From Mesorhizobium sp. C432A (GTDB taxonomy: Bacteria > Pseudomonadota > Alphaproteobacteria > Rhizobiales > Rhizobiaceae): 64,000 nucleotides of DNA. Within the stretch, counting starts at the first letter, position 1. The number at the start of each line of letters is the position of its first letter. The position numbers and the translations under genes were made by a program. This document shows positions 26,713 through 37,202 of the stretch, in pieces. The notes under the pieces were generated by a model. That model made no database searches, was not told where the DNA came from, and was given only the letters and a program-made list of their open reading frames with translations. The DNA lies in the NCBI RefSeq assembly GCF_030323145.1, contig NZ_CP100470.1, forward strand, positions 434,001 through 498,000. The letters run 5' to 3'.

Positions 26713-27438
26713 TCAGGAAAGAATTTGTCGGGCGCGTTCGAGGTCTTCCGGCGTGTCGACGCCCAGCGGCAGCGATTGCACGATCTCGGCATCGATGCGC
26801 ATACCGGCCTCCACCGCCCGCAACTGCTCCAGCCGCTCGCGCCGTTCGAGCGGCGAAGGTTTTAGCGCGACGAAGCGTTCGAGGGCTGAGCGCCGATAGG
26901 CGTAGAGGCCGACATGGTGATAGAGCGGCCCCTCGCCCCAGGGCGCGGTGGCGCGGGTGAAATAGAGCGCCTTCAGCCGCGTCGCCGACAACGGCGAACC
27001 GACGATCTTGACGACGTTGGGGTTGGCCTTTTCCTCGTCGCGGACGATCTCGACGCCGAGCGTGGCGATGTCGACCGCAGCGTCCTCGAACGGTTTCAGC
27101 GCCGCACCGATGATCTTGGGATCGATGGTCGGCAGGTCGCCCTGCACATTGACGATGGTTTCGACCTTGCGATCGGGGTCGAGGGCGGTCAGCGCCTCGA
27201 AGATACGGTCGGAACCGGATTCGTGGTCGGTGCGCGTCATCACCGCCTCGAAACCGTGCGCGCGCACCGCTTCGGCCACGTTGCGCGTGTCGGTTGCCAC
27301 CACTACCCGGCCAAGCCCAGCCTCAGCGGCGCGGCGGGCGACATGGACGATCATCGGCGCGCCGGCTATGTCGGCCAGCGGCTTGCCCGGCAGGCGCGTC
27401 GAGGCCATGCGGGCCGGGATCAGGATGAGCGTGGACAT
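26713..27438 (-). CDS. kdsB: 3-deoxy-manno-octulosonate cytidylyltransferase
   Basis: A 241-residue enzyme that activates KDO as CMP-KDO for lipopolysaccharide core synthesis. Motifs are [23 protein letters not shown] (nucleotide binding), [32 protein letters not shown] and [14 protein letters not shown] chose the ATG at 27438 ([10 protein letters not shown]), matching the family start; the longer frame adds 14 residues without homology. It is followed by pheA. Confidence 0.95.
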   Translation of the reverse strand: MSTLILIPARMASTRLPGKPLADIAGAPMIVHVARRAAEAGLGRVVVATDTRNVAEAVRAHGFEAVMTRTDHESGSDRIFEALTALDPDRKVETIVNVQGDLPTIDPKIIGAALKPFEDAAVDIATLGVEIVRDEEKANPNVVKIVGSPLSATRLKALYFTRATAPWGEGPLYHHVGLYAYRRSALERFVALKPSPLERRERLEQLRAVEAGMRIDAEIVQSLPLGVDTPEDLERARQILS

Positions 27439-27631
27439 CGAGGTTGCAAGGCGTTCGAAAGAGGATGGGGAAAGTGGCAAAAGGTCTCACTGGAAGCGCC
27501 CTTATAGGTGTTGCAACGCCCAAGCAAAAGACCTAGTTTCCGCCCGATTTGACCGGCTCGACGGGGTGGGTCACGATACCGACGGACGGAGTGGACGGAG
27601 AGGTCCGCCGGAAAAGGGAGCCCTGGGGCGT

Positions 27632-28297
27632 ATGGATTCCAACGAAGTCAACAAACTGCTCGCCGGGTTGCTTGGAACCTGTTTCGTCGTCTTCTCGGTC
27701 GGTTTGGTGTCCGACGCCCTGTTTGCCTCGCCGGCGCCGGAAAAACCCGGCTTTGCCATCGAGGCGACGGAGCCTGCCGAAGGCGGCGCCGCCGGACCCG
27801 CAGCAGAGGCGAAGCCGATCGCCGACCTTTTGGCCACCGCCAATGTCGAGCAAGGTGCGGCCGTCTTTAAGAAATGCCAGGCCTGCCATTCCGGCGAAAA
27901 AGGCGGCCCCAACAAGGTCGGCCCGGATCTCTGGGACATCGTCGACCGCCCCGTCGCCGAGCATGAGGGCTTTGCCTATTCGGCCGGCATGAAGGAGTTT
28001 TCCAAGGGCGGCGCCGAGAAGTGGACCTATGACAATCTCAACCACTTCATCACCTCGCCGAAGAAATTCGTGAAGGGCACGGCGATGGGCTTTGCCGGCC
28101 TGCCGAAGGACGAGGACCGCGCCAACGTCATTGCCTATCTGCGCACGCTGTCGGATAGCCCGAAGCCGCTGCCGACGCCAGGTGCCGCCGCCGATGCAAC
28201 GGCGCCGGCCAAGCCGGCCGAGGGTGCCGCTCCGGCCAAGCCGGCTGAAGGTGCAGCTCCAGCCCCTGCGACGCCGGCACCGGCGCCCGCCAAATAA
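27632..28297 (+). CDS. Membrane-anchored class I cytochrome c (CycM-like)
   Basis: A 221-residue protein with an N-terminal hydrophobic anchor (LLAGLLGTCFVVFSVGLVSDALF) and one heme motif CQACH; the distal methionine is probably in GTAMGFAG. It resembles the CycM type that carries electrons to terminal oxidases in rhizobia. The C-terminal 40 residues are an Ala/Pro/Lys tail with the repeat AKPAEGAAP. GGAG is 11 bases before the ATG at 27632. It is divergent from kdsB and ends at a terminator hairpin. Confidence 0.9.
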   Translation: MDSNEVNKLLAGLLGTCFVVFSVGLVSDALFASPAPEKPGFAIEATEPAEGGAAGPAAEAKPIADLLATANVEQGAAVFKKCQACHSGEKGGPNKVGPDLWDIVDRPVAEHEGFAYSAGMKEFSKGGAEKWTYDNLNHFITSPKKFVKGTAMGFAGLPKDEDRANVIAYLRTLSDSPKPLPTPGAAADATAPAKPAEGAAPAKPAEGAAPAPATPAPAPAK

Positions 28298-28321
28298 CCG
28301 AATTGTCATCTCCATGACCTC

Positions 28322-28350
28322 AAAAAAGCCGGGTTCAGCCCGGCTTTTTG
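28322..28350 (+). terminator. Intrinsic terminator after cytochrome c gene
   Basis: AAAAAGCCGGG and CCCGGCTTTTT form an 11-bp stem around TTCAG, ending in a T-run. It starts about 25 bp after the cytochrome c stop codon and precedes the yej genes on the same strand. Confidence 0.9.
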
Positions 28351-28448
28351 TTAGGAAAATCGCATATGCGGCGACAAAGCCGCCGCATGGCGGTTTTCAC
28401 CGGCGTCAAATCATTTAGGATTGCCGGGCATCGCGACGAGGAGAACGC

Positions 28449-30326
28449 ATGACGGTTGGCCGAACGCTTCTGAGGTCCTTTCTGGTTGTGGGCGCCCTCG
28501 CAGGCGGCCTGCAGGCATCCTTCCCCCAGGAATGGCACACCACCTCTTCGCTGATCGGCCCCTCCAAATATGGCGAGAACTTCCAGCGCTACGATTATGT
28601 GAATCCGGATGCACCGAAGGGCGGTACCTACAATTCGGTCGTTTCCGGCACGTTCGACAGCTTCAATCCCTATATCGTTCAGGGATCGCCGGCGGCCGGC
28701 CTGCAGCCATTTGGCGGCGGCCTGCTCTACGACACGCTGATGGATCAGGCGACTGACGAAGGCAGCGTCAGCCACCCGCTCATCGCCGACGCCTACAAGT
28801 ACCCGACCGACTATTCCTCGGCCACCTACCGGCTCGACCCACGGGCGAAATGGCATGACGGACAGCCGATCACCACTGACGACGTGATCTGGTCGTTCCA
28901 GGTGCTGAAGGCCAACAGCCCGATGTACAGCCGCTATTTCGAAAACGTCACCGACGCCGTCGCTGTCTCGGACCATGAGGTCGAGTTCCACTTCGACCAG
29001 AAGGGCAATCGCGAACTGCCCAAGATCCTCGGCGACCTTGTCGTGCTGCCCAAGCATTGGTGGGAAGGCACCGACGCCAATGGCAAGAAGCGCGACATCA
29101 CCAAGGGGACGCTGGAGCCGCCGCTGGGCTCGGCTGCATACAAGATCGCCAGCTTCAAGGCGGGGTCGGAAATCGTCTGGCAGCGCGTCCCCGACTATTG
29201 GGGCGCCAAGCTGGCTGTGAAGATCGGTCGGGAGAATTTCGACACGCAGCACTTCACCTACATTCTTGACGACAACGCCTCCTGGGAGGCGTTCAAGAAA
29301 GGTGGCCTCGACGATATCAAGCCGGAAAACAGCTCGAAGCGCTGGGCGACATTTTATGATTTCGCGGCGATCAAGGCCGGCGATGTCATCAAGCAGGAGT
29401 TCAAGACCACCTCGCCCGAGCCGATGCAGGCTTTCATGCTCAACCAGAGACATAGGCTGTTTGCCGATCGTCTGGTCAGGGCCGCGCTCACCTACCCGTT
29501 CGATTTCGAATCGATGAACCGCACGCTGTTCTTCGGTTTCAACACTCGCACCCACAGCTATTTCCAGGGCACGGACCTAGCCTCCAGCGGCTTGCCGCAA
29601 GGCAAGGAATTGGAGATCCTGGAGAAGTACCGCGACAAGCTGCCGCCGGAAGTATTCACCCAGGAATTCAAGTTGCCGGTCTACGATTCGCCGCAGGCGG
29701 AGCGCAAATATCTGAAGCAGGCGGTCGACCTGTTCGCCCAGGCCGGCTGGGTGATCAAGGGCGGCAAGATGGTCAACGCCAAGACCGGCGAGCCATTCAA
29801 GTTTGAAATCCTAGGCTCGAATGAAACCGACCAGGTCATTTCCAGCCCCTGGATCGCCAATCTGCGCAAGATCGGCGTCGATGCGACACTGCGCATCGTC
29901 GACCCGAGCCAGTACACCAACCGCGTCAGAAACTTCGATTACGACGTCATCACAGGACAGCTCCAACAGTCGGAATCGCCCGGCAACGAGCAGCGCGATT
30001 TCTGGAGCTCCAAGGCCGCCGACACACCGGCATCGCGCAATTATTCCGGCATCAAGAACCCGGTCGTTGACGCCCTTGTCGACCGCATCATTTTTGCCAC
30101 GGATCGCGATGACCTCGTCGCCACCACCCATGCGCTCGATCGCGTGCTGCTGTGGAATTACTATGTGGTGCCGCAATACTATCGCGCCGTTGTGTGGCTG
30201 GCTTACTGGAACAAGTTCGGCATCCCGGAAAAGCAGCCCGGCTACCGTGGCGCCGATATCGATTCCTGGTGGATCGATGCGGACAAGGAAAAGGCCCTGG
30301 CCGCCAAGTACAAGGGCAGCAATTGA
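28449..30326 (+). CDS. yejA: Peptide ABC transporter substrate-binding protein, YejA-like (first copy)
   Basis: A 625-residue family-5 binding protein with a signal sequence at residues 1-24. Segments such as FQRYDYVNPDAPKGGTYNS and GGLLYDTLMDQATDE are hallmarks of YejA proteins, and the long length fits YejA more than DppA. YejABEF takes up microcin C-like and other peptides; in rhizobia and Agrobacterium it is linked to antimicrobial peptide resistance and to murein peptide recycling. The stop TGA overlaps the next start by one base (TGATG). Confidence 0.92.
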   Translation: MTVGRTLLRSFLVVGALAGGLQASFPQEWHTTSSLIGPSKYGENFQRYDYVNPDAPKGGTYNSVVSGTFDSFNPYIVQGSPAAGLQPFGGGLLYDTLMDQATDEGSVSHPLIADAYKYPTDYSSATYRLDPRAKWHDGQPITTDDVIWSFQVLKANSPMYSRYFENVTDAVAVSDHEVEFHFDQKGNRELPKILGDLVVLPKHWWEGTDANGKKRDITKGTLEPPLGSAAYKIASFKAGSEIVWQRVPDYWGAKLAVKIGRENFDTQHFTYILDDNASWEAFKKGGLDDIKPENSSKRWATFYDFAAIKAGDVIKQEFKTTSPEPMQAFMLNQRHRLFADRLVRAALTYPFDFESMNRTLFFGFNTRTHSYFQGTDLASSGLPQGKELEILEKYRDKLPPEVFTQEFKLPVYDSPQAERKYLKQAVDLFAQAGWVIKGGKMVNAKTGEPFKFEILGSNETDQVISSPWIANLRKIGVDATLRIVDPSQYTNRVRNFDYDVITGQLQQSESPGNEQRDFWSSKAADTPASRNYSGIKNPVVDALVDRIIFATDRDDLVATTHALDRVLLWNYYVVPQYYRAVVWLAYWNKFGIPEKQPGYRGADIDSWWIDADKEKALAAKYKGSN

Positions 30327-32194
30327 TGGCGGGGCTCCCTCGCCGCGATTTCCTGGCCCTCAGTGGCGCCGCGGCCGTTGCTGCGCTGCTGCCGGGCAAG
30401 GCTTTCGCCGCCAGCCCAACCGGCGTGAAACTGCATGGACTGTCGGCTTTCGGCGACCTCAAATACAAGCCGGACTTCACTCATTTCGACTATGTCAATG
30501 TCGATGCGCCGCAAGGTGGCGTCTTCAACTTCCTGCCGCGCAACTGGCTTGCCAACCAGACGCCGCTGACCTTCAACACGCTGAATTCGTTCGTTCCCAA
30601 AGGCGATTCGCCCCAGCGCACGGAGATGTGCTTCGATTCACTGATGGTGAGAGCGTACGACGAACCTGACGCCGTTTACGGGCTGATCGCTGACAGCGTG
30701 ACGATTTCCGACGACCGCAACGACTTCACCTTCTCGCTGCGCCCGCAGGCCCGCTTCCATGACAGCACGCCATTGACGGCAGAGGATGCCGCCTTCACCT
30801 TCAAGCTGCTCAAGGACAAGGGGCACCCGTACTATTCCCTGCCGCTAACGCATCTGGATGACGCGATTGCCGTGGATGCCCACACGCTGCAGCTTAGGTT
30901 TTCCGGCAAGCAGACAAGCCGCACCATCCTCAACGTCGTCGAGTTCCCGGTCCTGTCGAAGGCGTTCTACACGGCCAACCCGTTCGATTCCTCGCAGATG
31001 AACCCGCCGTTGGGGTCAGCCGCCTACAAGGTCGGTCGCTGGTCGGCAGGGGCCTGGATCGAATATGAGCGTGTGGCTGATTATTGGGGCAACGACCTGC
31101 CGGTCAATCGCGGCCAGAACAATTTTCAGCGGATCCGCGTTGAGTTCTATCAGGACCGTAGCGTTGCCTTCGAAGCGTTCAAGAAGGGAGAAATCCTCTA
31201 CAGGGAGGAATTCACCTCGCGCGTCTGGGCGACCGGCTACGACTTCCCAGCCTTCACTGCCGGCAAGGTGGTGAAGCACGAATTCCCGGCCGAAACGGTG
31301 CCTTCGATGCAGGGCACCGCCGTCAACCAGCGGCGCGAGCAGTTTCGCGACTCGCGCGTGCGGCAGGCGATCGGGCTCTGCTTCGACTTCGAATGGACGC
31401 GGCGCAATTTCTTCTACGGTTCCTATGAGCGCTCGCAATCCTGCTTCGAGAAATCCGAATTTCGCGCCGAGGGCAGACCGTCGCCACAAGAATTGGCTCT
31501 TCTTGAGCCGCTGCGTGAGCAGATTCCCGCCGAGGCTTTTGGCGAAGCCGTGATCCAGGACGCGTCGAACGGCTCCGGCCGCGACCGGCAGTTGCTTGGC
31601 AAGGCGGCCAAGCTTCTGGCCGAGGCCGGCTGGAAACGGTCCGGCAATTTCGTCGTGAACGACAAGGGTGGTCGGTTGTCCGCAGAGTTTCTTGTCGACG
31701 ACGAAGTCTTCGAACAGGTCTACTCGCCCTGGGTCGAAAACATGAAGGCGGTCGGCATCGATGCCTCGATCCGGCTGGTGGATGCCGCGCAATATCAGCT
31801 GCGGCAGAATTCGTTCGACTACGACCTCGTCTCGGTCGCGGCCTCGTTTCCGGCGACGCCAACCCGTGATGACCTCGAAACCATTTTCCATTCGCGAGCA
31901 GCTACCGTATCGGGCTCTCGCAATCTGCCGGGAACGTCGAGCCCGGCCATCGACGCCCTGGTTGACGCCGCAGGTGCCGCCGAGGGTCGCGAAAGCCTGA
32001 CAATTGCCATGCGCGCGCTCGACCGGGTCTTGCGTGCACGGAGGGATTGGATTCCAAGTTGGTTCCTGGCGAATCATCGAAGCGCCTATTGGGACATGTT
32101 CGGTTTTCCCGAGCGGAAACCCGATTTCGACTTCCCGGTCGAAGCGCTGTGGTGGGTCGACAAGGGCAAGGCGGCAAAAATTGGCAAAGGGTAG
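30326..32194 (+). CDS. yejA: Peptide ABC transporter substrate-binding protein, YejA-like (second copy)
   Basis: A 622-residue paralogue of the upstream protein with a twin-arginine signal (PRRDFLALSGAAAVAALLPG) instead of the Sec signal of the first copy. The motif THFDYVNVDAPQGGVFNFLP matches the YejA start region. I chose the ATG at 30326 because it overlaps the preceding stop and starts the Tat signal; the longer frame runs back into the first gene. Two different export routes suggest the two proteins are not simple duplicates. Confidence 0.92.
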   Translation: MAGLPRRDFLALSGAAAVAALLPGKAFAASPTGVKLHGLSAFGDLKYKPDFTHFDYVNVDAPQGGVFNFLPRNWLANQTPLTFNTLNSFVPKGDSPQRTEMCFDSLMVRAYDEPDAVYGLIADSVTISDDRNDFTFSLRPQARFHDSTPLTAEDAAFTFKLLKDKGHPYYSLPLTHLDDAIAVDAHTLQLRFSGKQTSRTILNVVEFPVLSKAFYTANPFDSSQMNPPLGSAAYKVGRWSAGAWIEYERVADYWGNDLPVNRGQNNFQRIRVEFYQDRSVAFEAFKKGEILYREEFTSRVWATGYDFPAFTAGKVVKHEFPAETVPSMQGTAVNQRREQFRDSRVRQAIGLCFDFEWTRRNFFYGSYERSQSCFEKSEFRAEGRPSPQELALLEPLREQIPAEAFGEAVIQDASNGSGRDRQLLGKAAKLLAEAGWKRSGNFVVNDKGGRLSAEFLVDDEVFEQVYSPWVENMKAVGIDASIRLVDAAQYQLRQNSFDYDLVSVAASFPATPTRDDLETIFHSRAATVSGSRNLPGTSSPAIDALVDAAGAAEGRESLTIAMRALDRVLRARRDWIPSWFLANHRSAYWDMFGFPERKPDFDFPVEALWWVDKGKAAKIGKG

Positions 32195-32210
32195 GCTGTT
32201 GCGCGGCACT

Positions 32211-32358
32211 TTACCCTCCCCCTCGTGGGGAGGGTCGGTGAGCACTTCGTGCGCAGCACGAATGGCGAACCGGGGTGGCGGTGTGACGGCGTACGCCGGA
32301 TCGAGACTACCCCCACCCGCTCCGCTTCGCGAATCGACCCTCCCCACAAGGGGGAGGG
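32211..32358. repeat. Palindromic repeat between yejA2 and yejB
   Basis: Left arm TTTACCCTCCCCCTCGTGGG and right arm ending CCCCACAAGGGGGAGGGTGA are inverted relatives, with smaller dyads such as CACTTCGTG inside. It resembles the element at 9804. It lies within the yej operon and would be transcribed, so it may affect the relative expression of binding proteins and membrane components. Confidence 0.75.
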
Positions 32359-32367
32359 TGAAAGCTG

Positions 32368-33465
32368 ATGGGCGCCTACATACTGCGCCGTATCCTGCTG
32401 ATGATACCGACCCTGTTCGGCATCATGGCGGTTGCTTTCGTCGTCACTCAATTCGCACCGGGTGGACCGGTCGAGCAGGTCATTGCCAGCCTGACCAACC
32501 AGGGCGGCAACGATCGGCTCGGCAGTGGCGGCGGCGATGCAGGAGGTGGCGGCAATTCCGATGTGGCCGGCGATGTCGGTTCGAAGTACCGCGGCGCGCA
32601 AGGGCTCGATCCTGAATTCATCAAGAAGCTGGAAAAGCAGTTCGGCTTCGACAAACCGCCTCTCGAACGCTTCGGCATGATGCTGTGGAACTACGCGCGC
32701 TTCGATTTCGGCGACAGCTATTTCCGTGACATTTCGGTACTCAACCTGATCCTGGAGAAGATGCCGGTTTCAATCTCGCTCGGGCTGTGGATCACGCTGC
32801 TCTCCTATCTGATTTCGATTCCCCTTGGCATCCGCAAAGCGGTCAAGGACGGCTCCGCCTTCGACATCTGGACCAGCGGCGTGATCATCGTCGGCTATGC
32901 CATACCGGCCTTCCTGTTCGGCATATTGCTGATGGTGCTTTTCGCCGGCGGCTCGTTCTGGGACTGGTTCCCACTGCGCGGCATCGTCTCCGACAATTGG
33001 GACCAATTGTCGTGGCCCGACAAGATCGTCGATTATTTCTGGCACATGACCTTGCCGCTGACGGCGCTGGTGCTGTCGGCCTTCGCGACGACGACGCTGC
33101 TGACCAAGAACTCCTTCCTGGAAGAGATACGCAAACAGTATGTGGTGACGGCCCGTGCCAAGGGCCTGTCGGAGCGGCGGGTGCTTTACGGACATGTGTT
33201 CCGCAACGCAATGCTGATCGTCATTGCCGGCTTTCCAGCGGCCTTCATCTCGGCCTTCTTCACCGGCTCGCTTTTGATCGAGAACATCTTTTCCCTCGAC
33301 GGTCTCGGGCTGCTCGGTTTCAGGTCCGTGTTGGCGCGCGACTATCCGGTCGTGTTCGCCAACCTCTATATATTTTCGCTGCTTGGTTTGTTCGTGACGC
33401 TGTTGTCCGACCTGATCTACACATGGGTCGATCCGCGCATCGATTTCGAGCGGAGAGACGTCTGA
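32368..33465 (+). CDS. yejB: Microcin C/peptide ABC transporter permease YejB
   Basis: A 365-residue permease. The N-terminal helix [21 protein letters not shown] is followed by a Gly/Asp-rich periplasmic insert, then [20 protein letters not shown], the EAA loop. [37 protein letters not shown] is the C-terminal YejB signature. It is slightly longer than typical DppB proteins because of the insert near residues 45-75. The stop overlaps the yejE start. Confidence 0.93.
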   Translation: MGAYILRRILLMIPTLFGIMAVAFVVTQFAPGGPVEQVIASLTNQGGNDRLGSGGGDAGGGGNSDVAGDVGSKYRGAQGLDPEFIKKLEKQFGFDKPPLERFGMMLWNYARFDFGDSYFRDISVLNLILEKMPVSISLGLWITLLSYLISIPLGIRKAVKDGSAFDIWTSGVIIVGYAIPAFLFGILLMVLFAGGSFWDWFPLRGIVSDNWDQLSWPDKIVDYFWHMTLPLTALVLSAFATTTLLTKNSFLEEIRKQYVVTARAKGLSERRVLYGHVFRNAMLIVIAGFPAAFISAFFTGSLLIENIFSLDGLGLLGFRSVLARDYPVVFANLYIFSLLGLFVTLLSDLIYTWVDPRIDFERRDV

Positions 33466-34604
33466 TGACGCAGGCTGCAGCCGAGATCACACCGACAAGG
33501 ATCGCCCGCCCCTGGCTGTCGCCGCTCAACAAGCGGCGCTGGCAGAACTTCAAGGCCAACCGGCGCGGCTACTGGTCGTTGTGGATATTCCTCGCTCTGT
33601 TCGTGCTGTCGCTGTTTGCCGAACTGATCGCCAACGACAGGCCGATCGTCGCCTACTACAAAGGCGAGATCCTGTTCCCGGTGGCGGTCGCCTACCCCGA
33701 GGAAAAATTCGGCGGCTTCTACGCCGTCACCGACTATCGCGACCCGGTCATCCGCGACGAGATCAACGCCAATGGCTGGATGATCTGGCCGCCAATCCGC
33801 TATTCCTACCGCACCGTCAACAATGCGATCCCCGACGCCGCTCCCGCAAAACCGTCATGGGAATACGACGCGCAGAGGCGATGCAGCCAATATCCGCAAG
33901 GCGCTGCCGATCCTGACTGCATTGTCGGCAACTGGAACTGGCTGGGTACCGATGACCAGGCGCGCGACGTGCTGGCGCGCATCATCTACGGGTTTAGGAT
34001 TTCCGTGCTGTTCGGGTTGATCCTGACTGCGGGTTCGTCGGTTATCGGCGTCGCCGCCGGCGCGCTGCAAGGGTATTTCGGCGGCTGGACCGACCTTCTC
34101 TTTCAACGCTTCATAGAAATCTGGTCGGCGATACCGCTGCTGTATCTGCTGCTGATCGTCGCCGCCATCCTGCCGCCGGGCTTCTTCATCCTGCTCGGGC
34201 TGATGCTGCTGTTCTCCTGGACGTCGCTTGTCAGCGTGGTGCGCGCCGAATTCCTGCGCGCACGCAACTTCGAATATGTCAACGCGGCCCGCGCGCTTGG
34301 TGTGTCCAACCGCACCATCATGCTGCGCCATCTTCTGCCTAATGCCATGGTGGCGACGCTGACCTTCATGCCTTTCCTGGTCAGCGCCTCGATCTCGACA
34401 CTGACCTCGCTCGACTATCTCGGCTTCGGCCTGCCGCCCGGCACCGCGTCGCTCGGTGAACTGCTAAAACAGGCGCAGAGTAACCTCAATGCCCCCTGGC
34501 TCGGTATATCGGGCTTCATCGTCATCTCGCTGATGCTGTCGCTGTTGGTGTTCATCGGTGAAGCAACGCGCGATGCCTTCGACCCGCGCAAGGCGTTCCG
34601 ATGA
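33465..34604 (+). CDS. yejE: Microcin C/peptide ABC transporter permease YejE
   Basis: A 379-residue permease. Between the first helix and the main membrane domain it has the large soluble insert characteristic of YejE (EEKFGGFYAVTDYRDPVI, NGWMIWPPIRYSY). The EAA-loop region is NFEYVNAARALGVSNRTIMLRH. The start ATG at 33465 overlaps the yejB stop by one base, and the stop overlaps yejF by four bases. Confidence 0.95.
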   Translation: MTQAAAEITPTRIARPWLSPLNKRRWQNFKANRRGYWSLWIFLALFVLSLFAELIANDRPIVAYYKGEILFPVAVAYPEEKFGGFYAVTDYRDPVIRDEINANGWMIWPPIRYSYRTVNNAIPDAAPAKPSWEYDAQRRCSQYPQGAADPDCIVGNWNWLGTDDQARDVLARIIYGFRISVLFGLILTAGSSVIGVAAGALQGYFGGWTDLLFQRFIEIWSAIPLLYLLLIVAAILPPGFFILLGLMLLFSWTSLVSVVRAEFLRARNFEYVNAARALGVSNRTIMLRHLLPNAMVATLTFMPFLVSASISTLTSLDYLGFGLPPGTASLGELLKQAQSNLNAPWLGISGFIVISLMLSLLVFIGEATRDAFDPRKAFR

Positions 34605-36229
34605 GCGAACTCCTGCTCTCCGTCCGCGATCTCAGCGTTGCCTTCACCCAAGGCGGCAACGAGTCGACCGCCGTCGACCACATCTCCTTCGACCTCGCCA
34701 AGGGCGAGACGGTGGCGCTTGTGGGCGAATCCGGTTCCGGCAAATCGGTCTCGGCGCTGTCGGTGCTGAAGCTTCTGCCCTACCCGACGGCCAGCCATCC
34801 CTCGGGCAAGATCCTGTTCCAGGGCGCCGACCTTTTGGCGATGAACGAAAAGCAGTTGCGCAGCGTGCGCGGCAACAAGATCACCATGATCTTCCAGGAG
34901 CCGATGACCTCGCTCAATCCGCTGCACACGATCGAGCAGCAGATCGTCGAGATCCTGGCGCTGCACCAGGGCATGGGCGACCGCCAGGCCAAGGCGCGCA
35001 CGCTGGCGCTGCTCAACGAGGTCGGCATACGCGAACCGGAGAAGCGGCTCGACGCCTATCCGCACCAGCTGTCCGGCGGCCAACGCCAGCGCGTCATGAT
35101 CGCCATGGCGCTGGCCAACGAGCCTGAACTGCTGATCGCCGACGAACCGACGACGGCGCTCGACGTCACTGTCCAGGCGCAGATCCTCGAATTGCTGGCG
35201 GGGCTGAAGAGCCGCAAGGGCATGTCAATGCTGTTCATCACCCATGATCTCGGCATTGTCAGAAAGATCGCCGACCGCGTCTGCGTGATGACCAAAGGCA
35301 AGATCGTCGAGACCGGGCCGACCAGGGACATCTTCGCCAACCCGCAGCACGCTTATACCAAGCACCTGCTCGCCGCCGAGCCGAAGGGCAAGCCGCCGGC
35401 CACCAACGACGCCGCCAAACCGGTTATGACCGGCAAGGACATCAAGGTTTGGTTCCCGATCAAAAAGGGTTTCTTTCGCACCACCGTCGACAATGTGAAG
35501 GCTGTTGACGGAATCGACGTCACCGTACGCGCCGGCCAGACGCTAGGCGTCGTCGGCGAATCCGGCTCCGGCAAGACGACGCTCGGGCTGGCGCTGGCGC
35601 GGATGATCTCATCGACCGGCACCATCCAGTTCAATGGCAGCGACATCAACCAGCTTTCCTTCAACGCCATGCGGCCGCTGCGCCGCGAGTTGCAGATCGT
35701 TTTCCAGGACCCATTCGGCTCGCTCAGCCCGCGCATGTCGGTCTCGGAGATCATCGAGGAAGGCTTGAAGATCCACGAGCCGAAGCTGTCGCCCGACCAA
35801 CGCGACGACAAGGTCGTCGCCGTGCTGAAGGAGGTCGGGCTCGATCCGGCGACCAGGAACCGCTATCCGCATGAATTCTCCGGCGGCCAGCGCCAGCGCG
35901 TCGCCATTGCGCGCGCCATGGTGCTCAATCCACGCTTCGTCATGCTGGACGAACCGACCTCGGCGCTCGACATGAGCGTGCAGGCGCAAGTGGTCGACCT
36001 CTTACGCAATCTGCAGGCCAGGCACGACCTTGCCTATCTGTTCATCAGCCACGATCTGAAAGTCATTCGCGCCCTTGCCAATGACGTCATCGTCATGCGC
36101 AATGGCAAGATCGTCGAAGCCGGCCCTTCCGAACAGATTTTCGAGCGGCCGCAGACCGACTATACGAAGGCGCTGATCTCGGCCGCGTTCAAGATCGAGA
36201 CGGCGCCGGTCGGTATCGTCAGCGAATAA
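34601..36229 (+). CDS. yejF: Microcin C/peptide ABC transporter ATP-binding protein YejF
   Basis: A 542-residue protein with two complete ABC ATPase domains. The first has [24 protein letters not shown] and [12 protein letters not shown]; the second has [24 protein letters not shown] and [13 protein letters not shown] fused double ATPase is the YejF arrangement, in contrast to separate DppD and DppF. It ends the transporter operon, with a dehydrogenase gene following 19 bp later. Confidence 0.95.
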   Translation: MSELLLSVRDLSVAFTQGGNESTAVDHISFDLAKGETVALVGESGSGKSVSALSVLKLLPYPTASHPSGKILFQGADLLAMNEKQLRSVRGNKITMIFQEPMTSLNPLHTIEQQIVEILALHQGMGDRQAKARTLALLNEVGIREPEKRLDAYPHQLSGGQRQRVMIAMALANEPELLIADEPTTALDVTVQAQILELLAGLKSRKGMSMLFITHDLGIVRKIADRVCVMTKGKIVETGPTRDIFANPQHAYTKHLLAAEPKGKPPATNDAAKPVMTGKDIKVWFPIKKGFFRTTVDNVKAVDGIDVTVRAGQTLGVVGESGSGKTTLGLALARMISSTGTIQFNGSDINQLSFNAMRPLRRELQIVFQDPFGSLSPRMSVSEIIEEGLKIHEPKLSPDQRDDKVVAVLKEVGLDPATRNRYPHEFSGGQRQRVAIARAMVLNPRFVMLDEPTSALDMSVQAQVVDLLRNLQARHDLAYLFISHDLKVIRALANDVIVMRNGKIVEAGPSEQIFERPQTDYTKALISAAFKIETAPVGIVSE

Positions 36230-36248
36230 CAGGGAATACAATCCGCAA

Positions 36249-37190
36249 ATGGAAAAAGGCAAAATCCTGCTTGCCGTCACCGGCTTTCATCCGCAGCGCT
36301 GGCGCGAGCTGCTGTCGGCCGAGCGCGAAGTGGTGCTGGAGCCGGACGGCGCTTCGGATCCGTCGATCACCTATGCGGTGGTGTGGAAGCAGAAGCCGAA
36401 CCTCTTGAAATCGCTGCCCAATCTACGCGCAATCTTCTCGATCGGCGCCGGCGTCGACCATATCTTCGCCGATCCCGGCCTGCCCGATGTGCCGATCGTC
36501 AAAGTGGTAGCCGACAACCTCACCCAATACATGACCGAGTATGTCGTCTGGCGGGTGCTCGACCATCATCGCCAGGGCATGCTCTATCGTGCCCAGCAGC
36601 CGAAGAAGACCTGGCACGAACCGCCGCAGCGGCCGGCCGGCGACATCTCGGTCGGCATTATGGGGCTCGGCAATCTCGGCCGCGCCGCGGCGTCGGTGCT
36701 GTTGTCGCTCGGCTTTGCCGTCAATGGCTGGTCGCGCAGCGACAAGGCCATGAAAGGCGTTGCGACCTATGCCGGAGAGGCCGGGCTGATCCCCTTCCTC
36801 AACGCCACCGACATACTGGTGGTGCTGCTGCCGCTGACGCCGGATACGCACGGCATCATCAATTACGGCGTGCTGAAGGAATTGCGCAAGCGCAACGGCC
36901 TCGGCGGCTCGGTGCTGATCAATGCCGGGCGCGGCCGGCTGCAGAAGGACGCCGACATATTGCGCGCGCTGGGCGACGGCACGCTGAAGGAGGCGAGCCT
37001 CGACGTGTTCGAGGTCGAGCCGCTGCCGAAGACCAGTCCGCTATGGAGTCACCCGAAAGTGTTCGTGACGCCGCACGCGGCGGCGACCTCCGACCCTGTC
37101 CACCTGGCGCCGAGCATGTTGCGGCAGATGGATGCCTTCGAGCGCGGCGAAAAGCTTGATAACGTGGTCGACCGCAAGGCGGGGTACTGA
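36249..37190 (+). CDS. D-2-hydroxyacid dehydrogenase (glyoxylate/hydroxypyruvate reductase A-like)
   Basis: A 313-residue NAD(P)-dependent dehydrogenase. The nucleotide-binding motif GIMGLGNLGRAAASVLLSLG and the catalytic segment INAGRGRLQKDADILRAL are visible, as are DVFEVEPLPKTSPLWSHP and the catalytic-type His in VTPHAAA. These match GhrA-type enzymes, which reduce glyoxylate and hydroxypyruvate. It starts 19 bp after yejF and may be cotranscribed, though a role with peptide import is not obvious. Confidence 0.88.
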   Translation: MEKGKILLAVTGFHPQRWRELLSAEREVVLEPDGASDPSITYAVVWKQKPNLLKSLPNLRAIFSIGAGVDHIFADPGLPDVPIVKVVADNLTQYMTEYVVWRVLDHHRQGMLYRAQQPKKTWHEPPQRPAGDISVGIMGLGNLGRAAASVLLSLGFAVNGWSRSDKAMKGVATYAGEAGLIPFLNATDILVVLLPLTPDTHGIINYGVLKELRKRNGLGGSVLINAGRGRLQKDADILRALGDGTLKEASLDVFEVEPLPKTSPLWSHPKVFVTPHAAATSDPVHLAPSMLRQMDAFERGEKLDNVVDRKAGY

Positions 37191-37202
37191 GGAAGTTCAG
37201 GT

